Below, piece after piece: positions 45,628 through 56,818 of a stretch of 64,000 bases of DNA; position 1 is the stretch's first letter, and each line of letters starts with the position of its first letter. A model generated the notes under the pieces. It saw only the letters and a list, made by a program, of their open reading frames with translations, was not told where the DNA came from and did no database searches. A program made the translations under genes and the position numbers. Source of the DNA: Alnus glutinosa (lineage: Eukaryota > Streptophyta > Magnoliopsida > Fagales > Betulaceae); contig NC_084890.1 of assembly GCF_958979055.1 (NCBI RefSeq), positions 32,037,116-32,101,115 of the forward strand, written 5' to 3'.

Positions 45628-45912
45628 AGTCTTGTTTATAGCAATTACTCCATGCCTGTTACAATATTATGTCGTAGAATCTCTTTTCTTTCATTCTAAG
45701 TCTTGCTTGGCAATTTTGATTTTAATTTGTTCAAACAATATTCACGATTCAACATCTTTTAGAAATTAGTTAATTAATATATATGAATGATCGTCAAGAT
45801 GTATAAAATGATTTTCTCATGCTACTTTCACGGTTTTATACTTAGTTCTCTGTTTAATCTATCATTTTAAAAAACACATGCGGTCGATCGTCATGCTTTA
45901 TGTACATGCAAG

Positions 45913-46958
45913 GGTGGAGGTAGACGACAAGGTGTTTTACCTGAATCCCTTGATTTTCTCTGTTCTCTCTTCTAATCCTGAAGAAAGCTTCTCTATTAGT
46001 CATGGTCTCCTCCTCCCCTTTCCCCCTTTTCTTCCCTTTTCCTACCTCCCCCTCCCTTTCCAGCCTCTCCCGAGGCTCCAACCGCCTTCTTGAAGGCCCT
46101 ACCTGCCTATTTTGAGGCCCTATCTACCTCTTTTGAGGTTTTACCTTTCAATAATAGCAACATCGACTCCTCCTCCACCGTCCTCTCGGATTCTGCTTCC
46201 CCCAACCGTTTCCTTTGGCGGATTCGACAGTTTCTTGAAATTTTTGAATTTAGGTTTTTCAAACTCAGATCTGTCTATTTCTGGAAGCCTCACCCTCAAA
46301 TGCGTCATACCACCGTGCTCCTCGGCTTCACTGCTTCCATCTGTCACCGATCTTGTCTCCATCTGGCTTCTATGCGCCAGCGCATAGCCCACACGCGCCC
46401 GTGAGTAGATCTTACTCGCTGGCGCGTGTGCTTCACGAGCCAACGTGTAGATAGCCGTCCACCACTGTGCGAGCTCCACTTCCGCCGATGCTGCTACTGT
46501 TTCGTTTTATTTCTGTTGTTTTCCCACACTTTTGTGGGTGTTTTCTATAATTTTGTTTGTGTTTTGTTGGTTTTGTAATGTGGTTTGAGTTATAATCTCC
46601 AAGTTCCTTTGAAAGCTGGTCTGTTAGTGGAGATTATTGTAGCTGGGTTTCGTTCTTCACCAACGGTTCCTCTCCGGTATTTGGCAATGGTTCTTCAGCA
46701 ACAACCATCTCCCGATGGTTGTTGTTTTTACTAGTTGGGGCTCTTTGAGTCCTTTTTCCATTTAAAACTGTCTAGTGCGGCCCCAGGAAAGGCCTTGCTC
46801 GTTTATGATTTTTCTGGAATTAATTATCAATGATTACCATTGCCTACTGTTACCTGTTTGTGTTTGTTTTTTGTTGCCTTTTCAGTTGTGGTTCGGTTGA
46901 ATTGTAGTTTGATCCCCTTCCCCTTTCCCATGTTTGAATAAAAAAAAAAAAAAAAAAG
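45913..46958 (+). mobile_element. Poly(A)-tailed retroposon, present only in block 1
   Basis: A ~1.05-kb insertion ending in an 18-base A run (46940-46957), flanked by CATGCAAG (45905-45912) and CATGGAAG (46959-46966), a near-identical 8-bp target duplication. The homologous site in block 2 (about 56237-56255) lacks it. The 5' half is C/T-rich and GC-rich, the 3' half is T/G-rich. No intact reverse transcriptase or other protein was recognised, so it is a non-autonomous or 5'-truncated LINE-type copy or a retroposed transcript. Confidence 0.72.
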
Positions 46959-47499
46959 CATGGAAGTAGAGATAGAACTAATAGTTTAATTCTAAAGGAG
47001 TGGACTGTAGTGAATTATAATTCATTTTTCAAAGGTATCATCATAATAAAGTTAAAAAATAAATAAAAAACCCTAAATATGCCAATTTTGTGGGCAAAGC
47101 CCGCATCATACGATGTCCATCCCTACTTCCTTAATTATTGACCTTCTAGAAAGGCCACTAATCAAAGGTCACTATTGTTTAGTGACCTTTCAGACATCCT
47201 TATGCCTTAGGCGGTAAGTGTAGGGAAAGCAGTAGCCTATACAAACTCGGCAGCCTTGCCCTGTGATTGAGCTTATTTAAAATTTTGTGAGATAAAGTTT
47301 TGCGTGAGCCTGTACAAACTCATTGGTGGAAAAGGATTAGAGAAGAAATTTTGCTCGGAAGCCTTCACTAGCAGCTAACAGTGTAAATCTGGTTCGTGAT
47401 TGAGAATTATCAAATAAAATATTGAGATTTATGTATGTGTGTGTGTGTTCTCATGCATTTTAGATTATACTAGCTCGTGTGTAGTATTACATTGGCTTA

Positions 47500-47760
47500 T
47501 TGTTTCATCATATGAAATGCAGTGAAGAGTTGCAGGAATGCTATTGTGGTATGAGAACATATTTAAAGACTTTATCGACAAAAAAAAAATCTCTTGGAAG
47601 ACAATTCTTTGGATGCGTTCAATGCAAAAAAGGCCCACATTGCAAGTATTTTGAATGGTTTGAACCACGCATTTGTGAATGCGGCGGCAAACTTGTACAC
47701 GAAATGAAGGTGAGGATTAAGACTATGGAAGAAGAACTTCGTAAACAAGCAAAAAAATAG
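47500..47760 (+). CDS. Small GRF-type zinc-finger protein or fragment
   Basis: An 86-codon open frame beginning ATG encodes CYCGMRTYLKTLSTKKKSLG, then RQFFGCVQC, CKYFEWFEP and a short charged helix MKVRIKTMEEELRKQAKK. The Cys spacing and the GRxFxGC...CxxFxW pattern fit GRF zinc fingers, which bind nucleic acid and occur in many small plant proteins and transposon-borne gene fragments. An acceptor-like ATGCAG at 47516-47521 suggests the frame may begin as an internal exon, so the ATG start is uncertain. It lies in the unique spacer between the two duplicated blocks. Confidence 0.5.
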   Translation: MFHHMKCSEELQECYCGMRTYLKTLSTKKKSLGRQFFGCVQCKKGPHCKYFEWFEPRICECGGKLVHEMKVRIKTMEEELRKQAKK

Positions 47761-50700
47761 AAGTGATCAAATGTCATTTTGTTTGTGTCATGTGGATTAT
47801 TTGTTGTACTTTTGTTTGCTTTTATGTATTCGTTTTATATTACGTTTGTTTATGTTGTAGTAGCAGATAAAATTGGTCATAATTGTAGATGAGCGTGAAT
47901 GCTTTTTGTTCTATGTAATCAACAGTAATTTTATTTCTTGGACCTTAAGGATGTAGAATGTAGCATCTTCAAAATTGTTTCTTGTTTTGTTGTCCACATG
48001 AAGAACGATTTGTAATTGTAATCTCATTATTTGGATGCTTAATTAATTGAGCGAATTGTTATGTGAGTTTGTAATTCGATTGCAATAGTAGTTATTTGAT
48101 GCATCTATTTTGTTTTAGCAAGTCATCGCCAAACTTTTAGGTAATGTTTTGAAGTTAAAAGTTGAGAGCAACTTTTGGAGGCTACCAAAAAGATCATACT
48201 TCTTTGAATCTACAAAGGTATATGACGAAAATTAATAACTCAACAAATTATGCATTTATTAAGAATTGTTGCAAAACAAACAATATGGAAAATAATCCAA
48301 ACAGATCAAATTTCCATTTCTGATAAGGATTCAATTACAGCATAACCTCGTGTTACCTGAGTGTTAGGAAAGGAAAAAAAGGTTAAGAGCTAAAACAAAT
48401 GAATGATACTAAAAGCCTATAACCCCTCGTGGGTCCTAATTTTTTTGCCAAACTCATAACTCGGGAAACCTTTTGTCCAACCAAACATGTGCTTCCCTGC
48501 AATCTTACTTCTTATACTTCTTAGTTGTTATACAAAAATCTAATGTTATTTACAAATTCAAAGTGCTTACATTTTTTGAGAAAGATCAAACTAGAATTAC
48601 TCTGCCCAACATATACCCACAAAATATACCACATAAACCGCATTCAACTCCACATTATCTCCCAATACATCTTCCTTCGAGGTGAAGTCATTTTTTATGT
48701 TAAACATCTTGCGGATCTCCTCCGGCATCTTCTCCTTGACCATCTCTACTAGAGTCTAGCATGTCAAATCCTGAATGCTCTTGATGTTCAAATAGTTTGT
48801 AGCCTGAAAAATGCAACAATATTAGAACCACGATTGAACAACTACTCATTTTCAATCACTGGCAACTTCAAAGATCAATATAAACAATCAAGTAAATATC
48901 CAAGATGCACAACTAAGGACTATAAACAAATCTGCCAAAAGAAATGCTGACAGATTGAAAAAAATTATAAAAACAAAATACTCTTCTCAATAGGGAAAGT
49001 AAAACTTACACAAAGCAAGTACTTTATCCTAAAATAAACAAACTAAAAAACATTAGCAAGTACAAATTAAAGGACATTAACAAAGCAATTGGCACATTAC
49101 ACTTGGGTATCAAAAACCATGGCAACAAATTCGGGAAAACAAGACTAACCCACCCGCCAACCCTTCCAAAGACCACAAGAACCAGATTCAGCACCAAATC
49201 CAATTCATATTCACCTAAACTCAATCTTCCCATGGAACAACAACACCCACTATTAAAAATAGTAAGAAACATCCAAGTCAAACCAGCAGACTTGTAAGCT
49301 TATATGAGAATCTACATCCATAACAAACTCAATATCACCCTTCTTTAAAATTCAAACACTTTTCAATGTCACCCTTGTTTAAAAAACCATTCATACAATT
49401 ATACAGTATAAGTAACAAAAGAATATGTAAATTACTTAGCAAGCAGAGAGGCTTCTTATCAAATTTGCAAATTTGGAGCTTTGAACACAAGTTTCACCAA
49501 TCCCTAGAATTCCAAGCTAGGTGATTAGCACTAATGCAATTATGTTCACAAACAACTTTTCCAACCTATGTAAAAAACTCCTGAGTTATTAGTTCAATTC
49601 TCCAACCAGTACTCCAACTTGTAGACAAAATTCCTGATAAAGAATTTATTGAGATAATTGACTTTAAATCATCTTTTAAACTTTGACTTATTAGTTCTTT
49701 CATATCCCACCGAGCATATTACATAATGTGGGAGAGGTGAAAATTCACATATCTTACAAAATTATTATATGAAACAATCTTGTATCACCTATAGTCTAAA
49801 GATGAATAAAATAAATCAAATAAATAGATCTTGGGCAGTACATGGGATGAAAGGAGCATTGGATCCTATAGATGCAATATGACAGGGTTTGTCCAGAGTT
49901 TTCTACAACCAGGACTACCAACCGGGAATTTTAGTGAATGGATAAAAAATATTGAGAAAAGTCCAAACGAGCTTTACCGATAATAGAATTCCTTATTTAT
50001 TAGAAAATATTATTAGAAAATACACAAATAGATTTCTTTTTATGACTGCTACTCTTTGTTATGGATAAAAAAGATGGAAGAGCTAACAACTTTTGATTCC
50101 TCACATCCCAACCATCATCTGATCAAATACAAGTTCAATTCAAGAATTCACTATTTTTAATACTCAAAAGCAGACCAAAATTCCATACTTTCAGAAAGAA
50201 GAACGACCAAAACTCAAAGAAAATAGGTAAAAGTAAAAACACACCTTCAAGATCATAATAACCAAATGGGTTTTCATTTTAAGGCTATTGCTTTGACGTG
50301 GGCTTCCAGTTTTTGATTAAAACGTGGCACACAGTAATTGATTGTTGAATTCTGTGAATACTCAAGCTTTTCCTCCAGCAATGGGAATTGCCCAACCGCA
50401 AATCCATGCCACATTCACTTATCAAAGAACAAGAAAATCAATACAACAGAAGAAGCATGAAAATTTCGAAAGCTGAGAGCTTTCACCAGGTGGTGAAAAA
50501 GGTTCCAGCTTTCACCTCTTTGCCTTGGATTTTCTCTGGAACCTCGGTCGTGCGTGGATCCCTGCGTTGCTTTTGTTTTTCTTAAATATATTTATATTGA
50601 AAAAAAATAGAGGAAGAAAAAACCTAAAACCCCTTGAGCATACTGCACCACGAACATAGCAAACATGGGCTTTCTGTATTCTAATTCTCTTTCCAGTTCA

Positions 50701-51362
50701 TGCCCACGATAGAAACACTCAGATGCATCAATATAAGACAATCGCATTCAAACAATCAGATATTCAACCAATCACAGAAACAATACCCACCAAACCCAAA
50801 GATAATAGATTAGCTTAACCAATTCAGTAGATTCACATAATCCCCATCTCATAAAACAAAATTAAAACAAAATGGTTGAGACGACTGGGAGAAAGTGTGA
50901 GGAAGAGAGGACTCAACTAAACCTCAAATATTCACTTTTCAAAAGACTAACACACCAAAATAGAAAATCAATCTCAGACACATACACACAGACCTTCAAT
51001 GGCTTCTCTGGTCGGCGGCGGCGGTGGTTGGCTGGGACTGCTCTTGATGGTATGGTGGTTGGGTCGTCGGATTCGTCAAGCCGAACCGGAGATGGAGAAA
51101 CCACGGTGATTTTTGGCAGGAGATTCGGAGATGGAGCTGAACGTACCGGTGGCGGGCTCGCGTGGATTATTTCACGGTGGGGTTGAGGGAGGAGATGGAG
51201 AGAGGGAGGGAAAGATTTGGGGAAGAAAATGGCTCGGTTCTTTGGATTTCAACGTTGTTTTTCAATTTTATTATTATTTTTTTTTTAATTTTAAATGAGG
51301 GCTGACGTGGCGTGGTGCCACATCAGCAGTGATGGACGCATGCTAGACGGATAGAATTACTC
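47761..51362. other. Spacer between duplication blocks, no gene recognised
   Basis: AT-rich DNA without convincing coding sequence. The last ~450 bp (about 50990-51300) is locally GC-rich with GGCGGCGGCGG. It ends CTGACGTGGCGTGGTGCCACATCAG, then ATAGAATTACTC, which resembles the right end of the MITE at 33645-33820. It may be the end of a related Mutator-type element; its other end was not found. Confidence 0.45.
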
Positions 51363-51588
51363 AGGAATGAGTAATGCTATATATGTATTTATATACAACT
51401 TTATTTTTCTTATATATATATATTTAAATATGACACAGCTTTTAAAATTATTATCATATCAAAATTTAATAACGACTCATTCTAAACCCAAGCCGTGATT
51501 TGAATTTGCCCAAATATTATTTACCTTTGATCATCTTTGAACTCTTAATATGAATGTGCATGATATGGGTATAAAATGATGTTCTCAT

Positions 51589-51823
51589 TAGGGTTGGCAA
51601 TTTCTTATACGACTCGCTAATTTAACCTGAACACAATACAAAGTTATATGGTTATGGTTTAGGCTAAATGGGTTAACCCGTTTAGTGACACGTATATAAA
51701 TGAGTTAACCCGTTAACAACCCGATTAGCTAAACGGTTGACCCGTCAACCCGTTTAGCTAATTAGGTCGACGGATCTTCAGGTTGACCTAAATCCGACAC
51801 AATAGTTTGTTTTGTCAACCCTA
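51589..51823. mobile_element. hAT-type MITE, block 2
   Basis: Ends TAGGGTTGGCAATTTC and (reverse complement) TAGGGTTGACAAAAC, with palindromic GGGTTAACCCGTTTAG words inside. Flanks GTTCTCAT and CTTCTCGT match at six of eight bases. Block 1 keeps only its left end (about 41668), followed by a deletion. Confidence 0.7.
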
Positions 51824-52073
51824 CTTCTCGTGCTATTTTCATCCCTTTTTTATTTATGCTTTGTTTATGTTGTCATTTTTCTTTTTCAAATCTTGGCTGC
51901 TAATTAACTAGGGATTAAGGCAAATAGCAAATGCTCAACGTTATATTTTTAAAAGGTAAATAAATAAAATAAAATAAATAAAGTGTGGGAGGGAGCAAAA
52001 TTGCAAATTGCAACCAAATATATTTCATGAAAAGACAAGATGGGTCCCAACTTAGATTTACAAATAATTGCCG

Positions 52074-53513
52074 CTAATTAACTACCAATTCCTCAATCAG
52101 TGCTCCTAATGACCTATATGATGACCCATTTTCCATCACAGCCATCTTACTTTTCTTGCTCATTTCCTTCACCTTTTCCCTCACCTCATTTTCACCATCC
52201 ATTAAACGCTTTATTCCTCTCTCAACCTCCTCTGCCAGCACCAAATCACCTCCCTCCTTATAATCCAACGAAATCTCAACCGCCAATCCCAATTCCTTCA
52301 CCATCTCAAAGGCATTCATTTGTTGCTCCGCGTAAAGCGGCCACGTGGCAATCGGTATGCTGTGCCACAAGCTTTCCAAGATTGAATTCCACCCACAATG
52401 CGACACGAACCCTCCGATTGCCTTGTGGGCCAGGATTGTCACTTGCGGGACCAACCCGCAGACCAATCCAATCCCAGCCGTACGTTCCAAGAACCCATCC
52501 GGTAAAACCTCCTCGAGATTTGCATACTCACTCGGAAGATGTAATTGGGCCTTTGGTTTATCGCGCAAGGCCCACAGGAACCGAAGTCTGGCCCGTTCAA
52601 GCCCAAATGCTATCTCTCTCACTTGGGACCCACTGAGACTTCCCATACTACCAAAGCACAAAAACACCACCGATGATGGAGGCTGGTCATCTAGCCACCT
52701 CATAATATGCTCATGGTGGGCCTGGTCTGGATGCCATTGGGCCGGCCCAGCAAGGTCCAGAATCGGTCCAACAGGGTAAACCTGTGGCAATTGGCTTGTG
52801 GAGACGGAGTTAAGCGCGTAAGGCTCAAGCTCTATGAATGTGTTTACAATTATACCCTTCGTTTCTGCGTACCTGCGTGCATTTTGCAGAAACGAAGCGT
52901 ACCCATCTCGCTTCAGGGCCGACGGAGGCAAAACGCTTGGAGGAACGGGATTCACAAACGCCGGGATGACTAACTGGGTTTCCAACTTGGCCAGGTCGGC
53001 GGTGAGTTGGATGCCTAAAACGGGAAGATGAAGCATGAAGCTGAGAAAAGCCGCCGGAGAAGCAAAGAAAAGGTAGCAAGCGAGGTTGAGCTCCTTGGCT
53101 ACATCAATCATGGAAGTACAAAACATGTCAACGAATAACCCGGCGACTCGTCGAACGGGCGAGTCGGAGTGTGACTCGGTTGCCATGAGGTCGGTGATCG
53201 CGTGCTTTACGTGCGATCTGTGTTTTTCTATGAGACAGCACATGAAGCCGATGGAAGAATCGAAATGATCGGGTGAGGGCAGATCCTCCACAGCAGGGAG
53301 GTGGAGGAATCGGATGGTGTTGGCGGCGGGTGAGGCGGCGCGTGATTGGACGTAGGTGCTGACGAGGGGTCTTTGGGGCATGGTGATGATGAGTACGGTT
53401 GCAGAAAACCGACGGTCGTGATCGATGAGGCGCTGCGCAAACTCAACAACTGGGACGAGGTTTCCGAACCCTGGGGTTGAAATGAACACCACCTCATATT
53501 TTCTCGCTGCCAT
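52074..53513 (-). CDS. Family-1 glycosyltransferase (UGT71-like), copy 2; key catalytic residues replaced
   Basis: A single-exon 479-residue frame, a tandem paralogue of 41749-43188. I count 30 differences, about 94% identity. It shares Asn18 in place of the catalytic His and Leu354 in place of the first PSPG Trp, and keeps D129 and Gln397. In addition the nearly invariant GVP of the PSPG box (385-387) is SIP here. Other differences cluster at 67-100 and 160-240, the acceptor-binding half. The promoter is conserved, with a TATA box at 53619-53625. The frame has no stops despite the replaced residues, so a non-catalytic or altered role is possible, as is early decay. Confidence 0.92.
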   Translation of the reverse strand: MAARKYEVVFISTPGFGNLVPVVEFAQRLIDHDRRFSATVLIITMPQRPLVSTYVQSRAASPAANTIRFLHLPAVEDLPSPDHFDSSIGFMCCLIEKHRSHVKHAITDLMATESHSDSPVRRVAGLFVDMFCTSMIDVAKELNLACYLFFASPAAFLSFMLHLPVLGIQLTADLAKLETQLVIPAFVNPVPPSVLPPSALKRDGYASFLQNARRYAETKGIIVNTFIELEPYALNSVSTSQLPQVYPVGPILDLAGPAQWHPDQAHHEHIMRWLDDQPPSSVVFLCFGSMGSLSGSQVREIAFGLERARLRFLWALRDKPKAQLHLPSEYANLEEVLPDGFLERTAGIGLVCGLVPQVTILAHKAIGGFVSHCGWNSILESLWHSIPIATWPLYAEQQMNAFEMVKELGLAVEISLDYKEGGDLVLAEEVERGIKRLMDGENEVREKVKEMSKKSKMAVMENGSSYRSLGALIEELVVN

Positions 53514-53618
53514 GGCTAGCTTTCTTTGAGCTTTTTTCTTTCTCTGTTTTTTTGGCTTATATGTTTATCAAGAAAAGGCACATGTGATGGACATGATCAG
53601 GTGGTCCGTATTGACATT

Positions 53619-53625
53619 ATTTATA
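53619..53625 (-). promoter_or_regulatory. TATA box of UGT copy 2
   Basis: TATAAAT on the minus strand, in the same context as 43296-43302, about 106 bp before the ATG. Confidence 0.65.
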
Positions 53626-54539
53626 GAAATGGGAATCCATAAACAAACCCATGATGAAGACCAGACCACCTCGAATTTACTAATATATAGTATGGCGCCG
53701 TATGGACTCATTGTTTTGGCCTATATATATATATATATATATATGAATTAATGGCTCGCTGCTTTATCTTTTTCTGAAACGTGTGGACTTGGTTTTCTAT
53801 CACTTTATAGTAATGGAATTTGACTGAAAAATACACACTTGCTCTCACCAACCGGCAACACACACATATATATGTAACAATAAAAATTAGTACTTATTAA
53901 ATTAATCACATTATCTCAATTATTGAACAGTCATATAATCATATATGAATAATAAGAAATGCTATACATCACCCTATAATATAAGCATATGAATTTTGTT
54001 TTTGTTTTTATTTTTTTTTAATTAGTTAATTTATTTTTATTTTATAGATGAGTTAAAAACTACCATAGCATAACAAAACAAAAGATCGATTGAAGAAAGT
54101 TAGAGGAACTACACCAAAAATTAACAAAATAACACTATTTATACAGTAATTCATTCTACAATTTTGGAGAAAATCTTTAAGATAGGAGGAGGATACGCTA
54201 TACAAGCGGTGCATTGTAGCGGCGTAGAGTAGAAAATTGTGAATTCCATAAATACCCCCCAAAAAGTTATTAATTAACTTCAAACTATCTGCAGAATAAT
54301 CTACAAATTAAGGCTAAAAGATATAGATGGGTGGGGTTTGGCCATTGCCATTTCTTTTTTATATTATTTAATCCTTTATTTTTATTTTTTTTAATTTCTT
54401 TTCTTTTCCCTCCACATCGATTCCACGACGGAGTGGAAATTGTATTAGGGTTGAGCATAGATGACTGTTCAAAAGTGCTCTTATGCAGAACCGCATTCCC
54501 TTTCCCTGTGTATAGCATAGAAAAACAAAAATCCAGATA

Positions 54540-54621
<82 letters not shown>

Positions 54622-55310
54622 ACTTTTGCGGATTTTTTATATTATAGTACCCTTTTGCGGATTTTTTATTTTATTTTTCCTCTATTTCAGTTTAATTTTT
54701 AAGTTTTTATTTTTTACAATTAGCTCTTTTATGTTTTCATTTAGTTTTAAACAAGTCTTTTTTAGTTAACTTACTGTCCAATTAATTAACAGCATTTCAC
54801 GTTAGATTAATCGATTAATGACACAGTGCTTTAGAGTTTAGAAGCATGCACTTTGCACGTACACACGAGCCATGGGCTTATTTTTTAATAGTTATAAACT
54901 GCTCTTATAATTCTATAAATGATAGTATTCTTCAAAAAATCAATTAATACAGTTTTTTTGCTTTTTTCCTCTTCTTCATTGTTGTAACACAATTTATTAT
55001 TCAAATTAGTGTTCAAAATTTGCTATTTGTATCCTATTGATAAATTGCTATATTCCATTGATTTGCAAAACTTATTGTATAAGTATGAGACAATATTTAT
55101 CTAAAGAAGAATATTCATATTTGCCTTATTGTCTATGAGTCCAGACATTCCCATACAGATTTTTATTCTACTTTCTTTAATTATGTAGTTCCTAGACTTT
55201 TATTTTATAACAAATAATGTTATAAATAGGACGTACATCCATCTCAAATTTAATGATGAGTTTAAAAGCCACATCACTTTTGAGAGATAAAAGAAAGACA
55301 TGAGTCTTAC
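53626..55310. other. Intergenic part of duplication block 2
   Basis: Counterpart of 43303-44992. It contains the (CT)n(TA)n tract at 54545-54617 and no recognised gene. Confidence 0.5.
54545..54617. repeat. Compound (CT)n(TA)n microsatellite, block 2
   Basis: Homologous to 44253-44321 with a longer CT part and shorter TA part. Confidence 0.95.
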
Positions 55311-55960
55311 TAGGGATATACATACAGGTAGATATTAACCACATGCATCCGCTATCCACATCTATTTGCTATCCGCACATGCGGATATGGATAACAAAAA
55401 TTACTATCTGCGAGTGCAATTGCGGATAACGAGTTTGGCCCTTTATATATATATATTACACTAATGAATGTGTAATATTTATACAACTTATGTTTTTTAT
55501 GTTATGAATTTATAATATTATTTTATTTATGTTGAATTTGTAATTTATGTTTTTTTTTATGTTTGCTGGCTTGATTGTTATGCTCATTGAATCATGGATA
55601 AAAAAAAATAAGGGTGTTTCTTGTTAGCATTGATTACCATGGATATTTTGAGGTCATATCCATCAGACCATCATTCCTATTTTTTTTTTTTAGGTTCTAC
55701 ATATTTTTTGTGTTGCATTATATTTTTAAAACAAGTCTAAAAAACTAAAACTCAGTCAAAATTATTTTTAAAAGAGTTTAAAATTGGCTCATTACCTATT
55801 TGCAGATAGCCGATAATTACTGCACTTGATAACTGCAATAATCGTGTTGATGCAGATAGTAAAAAAAAGTATGTGAATGTAGATACAAATATTTAAAAAT
55901 AGTATCCGCATTTTGTGAATGTTGTAAATAATCGCGCGAATATCCACGTATACACCCTTA
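55311..55960. mobile_element. Non-autonomous hAT-type element, block 2 copy
   Basis: Same element and insertion site as 44993-45627. It is flanked by AGTCTTAC (55303-55310) and AGTCTTGT (55961-55968). Confidence 0.65.
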
Positions 55961-56465
55961 AGTCTTGTTTATAGCAATTACTCCATGCCTGTTACAATAT
56001 TAATAGCATCTCTTTTCTTTCATTCTAAGTCTTGCTTGGCAATTTTGATTTTAATTTGTTCAAATAACATTCACGATTCAACATCTTTTAGAAATTAGTT
56101 AATTAATATATATATGAATGATCGTCAAGATGTATAAAATGATTTTCTCATGCTACTTTCATAGATTTATACTTAGTTCTTTGTTTAATCTATCATTTTA
56201 AAAAACACATGCGGTCGATCGTCATGCTTTACGTACATGCAAGCGTACTAATAGTTTAATGTAGTGCATTATTATTTATTTTTCAAAGGTGTCATCATTT
56301 AAAAAAAAAAAAAAACCTAAAGATGCCAATTTTGTGGGAAGAGCCTGCATCATATGATGTCCATCCCTACTTCCTTGATTATTGACCTTCTAAAATGGCC
56401 AATAATCAAAGGGACATCCTAAAAAACCACTAAAACTCAATCACAATAGTCATGTATTTTTGTAG

Positions 56466-56818
56466 TGTTATCCGAAAGATAATTGGAGTCCAATAATAAA
56501 AGCTAAAGTTTTTGATGGCATTCGAAATTACATCTTGTATGGCATGTTCTAAGAGCCATCCACGTGAGTATAATGTCATTGTTGCACTCCAACAATATTT
56601 TCTCAACGTAACTTTACCGCTACTCAAATCCATAACCCTGACTCTGATACCATTTGTAATGTTGGATCGAGCATTTGACCATTTCATTTAGAAAATCAAT
56701 TGGTGTTTAATGAAGAAAGCACAAGCCTTTTATAGCATTCAAAATTAAACCCCACAAGGCATGTTCTAACTTCTAAGAATCATTCACGTGAGTAGAACGA
56801 CACCGGTGCAACCCAACA
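56466..56818 (-). mobile_element. TRIM-like miniature LTR retrotransposon
   Basis: Two short direct repeats, 56466-56594 (129 bp) and 56660-56818 (159 bp), share GGCATGTTCTAA, CACGTGAGTA and a TGTT...CCAACA outline, and enclose only 65 bp. On the minus strand the internal part begins near a Met-tRNA primer-binding site TGGTATCAGAG (56652-56642). Tiny LTRs, a primer site and no coding region define TRIM elements. The flanking bases do not form a clear target duplication and the two repeats are diverged, so it is old. Confidence 0.65.

Larger units (their letters stand above)
41453..47180. repeat. Segmental duplication, block 1
   Basis: Colinear with 51363-56425. It shares the UGT gene, its promoter, a compound (CT)n(TA)n tract, a hAT-type element and the segment ending CATCCCTACTTCCTTAATTA. 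It differs by a ~1.05-kb retroposon (45913-46958) present only here and by a deletion within a MITE near 41670. Confidence 0.88.
51363..56425. repeat. Segmental duplication, block 2
   Basis: Colinear with 41453-47180. The offset at the UGT start codon is 10325 bp. It lacks the retroposon of block 1 and retains a full hAT-type MITE near its start. Confidence 0.88.

Noticed and set aside
45854-46479. Several overlapping frames of 75-112 codons
   Set aside because: They are GC-rich low-complexity frames inside or overlapping the retroposon at 45913-46958, on both strands, without domains.
50872-51298. Two overlapping frames in a GC-rich patch
   Set aside because: No domain recognised. The patch may be the end of a Mutator-type element or a captured leader; evidence is insufficient for a gene.
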